Part shown: one piece after another, positions 61,672-64,000 of the stretch
How positions within the stretch are numbered: position 1 is the stretch's first letter
Layout: each line of letters opens with the position of its first letter
DNA from: Diplonema papillatum
Lineage: Eukaryota > Euglenozoa > Diplonemea > Diplonemida > Diplonemidae
DNA: 64,000 bases
Assembly (NCBI GenBank): GCA_030068145.1
Contig: JAPJBO010000094.1
Coordinates: 248,001 to 312,000, forward strand
Direction of reading: 5' to 3'
Translations under genes and position numbers: made by a program
The notes under the pieces: model-generated
What the model was told of the DNA's origin: nothing
The model's input: the letters and a program-made list of their open reading frames with translations, nothing else
The model's database searches: none

Positions 61672-63264
61672 AACAGTGGTGACCAGCGCAGCCGGGATTG
61701 CCGGAGAATGGGTGTCGAAGCCATCCTGAGCATGTTCGCAAACTTCTGCGATGCACAACAACACGATGCACACGAAGCTTTGGTAGCGATCCTCAACGCG
61801 ACCAATACGACGCTGGGGCCGGACGAAACAGGGACCCCCTGCCCGGGCTACCAGCTCTTCCTAGCATGCCTGGAGAACCACTGGACCAACTCGGCACAAT
61901 GTAATGCATGTGGACGCGCTTCTTCCGACAGTCAGGCGGTACAATGTCTGCAAATCCCTTGCGGGAGGAGACTGGAAGATTCTCTCTACGTGCACGAGTT
62001 CATAAATCCGGAGAGAGTGTGCGACTGCAAGGCTGTAGGCACGGTGGTTGAGAATATGGACCTCCGTCTGACAGCTGACTGTGTTCTGATGCAATTTGGC
62101 ATCTACACGAGAAACGGTGCCCGGCGCCAGAATGACGTGGAATTGCCCCCTTTCTTCGGACCACCGGACCATCTGCTACGCCTCGCAGCCGTCGTGGTGC
62201 ACATGGGGGAGGATACGGGTAGTGGACATTTCGTCACATACGTTGCACAAGATACGGGATGGATCCTCTTCGACGACCTGCGAGTTACTTTCGTCGACGA
62301 CATTCCGTGGGGTGACGTTTACCTCGCGGCTTTTGTCCGGATCTCCCGGAGTGCCCACAACATGACAGTCCGTGCCCCGTCACCCTCCATGGTGCTTCCT
62401 ACTCAAGATCGACTGCCCGACTCGTCTGCACCCCCAAATTCAGCTGGTAATTTGATGGGCCGACAGTCGGAAGGATCACCTGACTTACTCTACCCCCTTG
62501 GTAGTTCACCATCCTGCCCGCCCTTACCGAACTCCCAATGTCTGACACCGCATGGTCAGTTGTTTGAGCAGTTGGCGGAGTCCCCGGTGCTGCGATGTCA
62601 ACACTGCTCCATCGAGTCTACGAAGGATGGCCAGAAGTTTCAAGGTCTGAGGGGACTCCGGGCGCATGAGAGACGTTGCCGACTCGCGGATGTGAGGTTC
62701 TGATCCACGTCGTTTCAGCCTCATCGGATTCTTGATTGTTGGCTGGTCTGTTTTACACTCCGCACCCGTTTACCCTGACGAACGGGAGAACTCGAAGTGT
62801 CTGTACGGGTGAACGCACACTAACATGAGAGGATGGAGGCACGCATATACCGCCTGGCCCTGTGCTAGGCGTAGTTTGAGGTTGTACTTATTTCCGAACA
62901 ACCTACCACGAGCTTATCCACCCACACACCCACCTTTTACCCCTTTCTTTTTGTTTTCTTTTTCCCGCCCGATGTCGCTGATGACTAACGGACCGTCGGA
63001 CCCGTCCCAACGGGGTTACTTATGGAAGTTACAATGAAGGCTTAGACCGGTACGGGCTACATGGCAACCCCTGCTCAACATGTAGAACGTGGGGGGCCCT
63101 TGATCACATTCATTACGGGTGTGGTCGTGGTGTCGGTCGCAATAGTCGCTTTGCTAGCCAAAGAGAGAGATAGAGAGAAAAAGGGCGCCAGAAAGAAACG
63201 AAAAGATAACGTTATCTTCCGGAAAAGAAGGGTTACGCGAACCCCCGAAAAAATAATTACCCCC

Positions 63265-63295
<31 letters not shown>
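61672..63295 (+). mobile_element. Penelope-like retroelement C2, 5'-truncated
   Basis: Similarity to C1 starts inside the USP region (C1 position ~59943) and continues through the stop codon and the whole 3' UTR to a ~30-base poly(A) at 63266-63295. It is in the same orientation as C1, forming a head-to-tail pair. Confidence 0.85.
61683..62703 (+). pseudogene. Truncated USP domain of element C2
   Basis: The open frame (first ATG 61708, 331 residues) keeps the QHDAHE block, zinc cysteines, His box (GHFVTYVA) and the C2HC finger, but lacks the Cys box with the nucleophile and everything upstream. The frame is intact and differs from C1 mainly by conservative changes, so the parent copies were under protein-level constraint. 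It cannot be an active protease on its own. Confidence 0.8.
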
Positions 63296-63296
<1 letters not shown>

Positions 63297-64000
63297 GCAG
63301 CCTAAAAAAAGCAACCTCGTCGCTGGACCGGGCGTTCGTACCTCCGAATTCTCGCTGGAGCTTATCGGCAGTCAAGTTTACTGGAAGCAGCGATCACGCC
63401 GCCGTTGTTCTGGTTCACGACAGAACCCTAAGTGGGGCCCCCAGGATGGTCTACCCGTGCAGGGGACAACGGCTTCGCCAGACGACCTACGCTCAGCTGA
63501 TTGAAGGCATCAATCGGGCTGCTGATCAACCGCCTCCGCGCCCGAGAAACACGAAGGTTGCGCGTCTCCAGACCGCCCTCCACGAACGTCTCATCCGGCG
63601 ACACTTAGCCAGGCCAGAGCAACGGGCCTCCGTGAATGCCGAGATTCGTTCGATACGTCGCAAGCTTGACCTACTAACCGCAACTAAGGGGTCCGCGCAC
63701 CTCGCGCGACATCGAGCACCCTACCAGCCCCCTGTAATTGAACATCCGGAGATCTTCTCCCAGTTCCTGCAAGCGAAGTACGACTCGGAATCCGACGCTG
63801 TGCAACGCCCGTTACGTCCGTATCGTGGAGTGACACTCCGACCCGAAGAGGTAGAAGATGCAATAAGCTGCATGCGACCGACAGCTAGAACGGCCGATTA
63901 CTCGCCAAAATTTCTGAGAGTAATGGAAAAAGAAGCAATCGAAGCGACGACGGCTGAGTTGAACCTGTGGTTGCAGGAGGGCCTCCCTCTGCGGCAGCGT
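63296..64000 (+). CDS. Retrotransposon D polyprotein, partial (end of APE endonuclease, start of reverse transcriptase)
   Basis: One frame is open from inside the poly(A) of C2 to the window edge (235 codons). It begins with the end of an APE endonuclease (SSLDRAFVP, then GSSDHAAVVLV with the SDH catalytic His). After a basic linker it reaches the start of a non-LTR reverse transcriptase (TLRPEEVEDAI, SPKFLRVMEK, NLWLQEGLPLRQR). No start codon is expected because the element is 5'-truncated at the C2 tail; the first ATG is at 63446. It continues past the window. Confidence 0.75.
63296..64000 (+). mobile_element. Non-LTR retrotransposon D, 5'-truncated, continues beyond window
   Basis: Coding similarity to APE-type elements starts directly after the C2 poly(A). 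It is not a close copy of A or B, judged by its protein sequence, so it is a fourth family. Confidence 0.7.

Overview
This is a GC-rich nuclear eukaryotic window dominated by retroelements, with very few host genes. The host looks euglenozoan, possibly a diplonemid. A fragment of the 18S rRNA 5' end (20246-20350) reads more like Euglenozoa than other eukaryotes. Each recognisable host gene is preceded by a pyrimidine tract ending in AG a few tens of bases before the start codon, as expected for spliced-leader trans-splicing. The lineage call is inference; only the rRNA and acceptor-like signals are seen directly.

Three full retroelement families lie on the + strand. Family A (1702-8053 and 8054-13677) is a head-to-tail pair of APE-type non-LTR elements. 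Their long protein carries an AlkB-like 2OG-Fe(II) dioxygenase, a 2A ribosome-skipping motif, an APE endonuclease, reverse transcriptase, a CCHC finger and three copies of a novel Cys/His motif. Family B (41067-48812) has a coiled-coil ORF1 and an ORF2 with an OTU cysteine protease, APE endonuclease, reverse transcriptase, CCHC finger, RNase H and one copy of the same Cys/His motif. Family C (56484-61575, plus a truncated copy 61672-63295) is a Penelope-like element with an N-terminal GIY-YIG nuclease, a reverse transcriptase and a C-terminal ubiquitin-specific protease (USP) domain. A fourth element (D) enters at 63296 and runs off the window. Two unrelated families therefore carry different deubiquitinase folds and a third carries a nucleic-acid dealkylase fold, which is the most unusual feature here.

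Host genes are a cytochrome b5 domain (16370-17035) and an NADH-cytochrome b5 reductase domain (21991-22830), which may be two exons of one gene or two genes. There is also an NTF2-like/CCCH zinc-finger protein (27069-28178), and on the - strand an EGF-like transmembrane protein end (34133-34560) whose frame is broken by one TGA at an expected cysteine.

The rest is repeat-rich intergenic DNA: four scattered rRNA fragments, a 1.5 kb terminal-inverted-repeat element (28891-30403), about 156-bp MITE-like elements, a 210-bp tandem repeat with GC-rich hairpins (30798-31830), a 168-bp GT microsatellite, and a 2.5 kb minisatellite of 28-bp units (37434-39912) that is open in all three + frames. Many short dispersed repeats link distant parts of the window.
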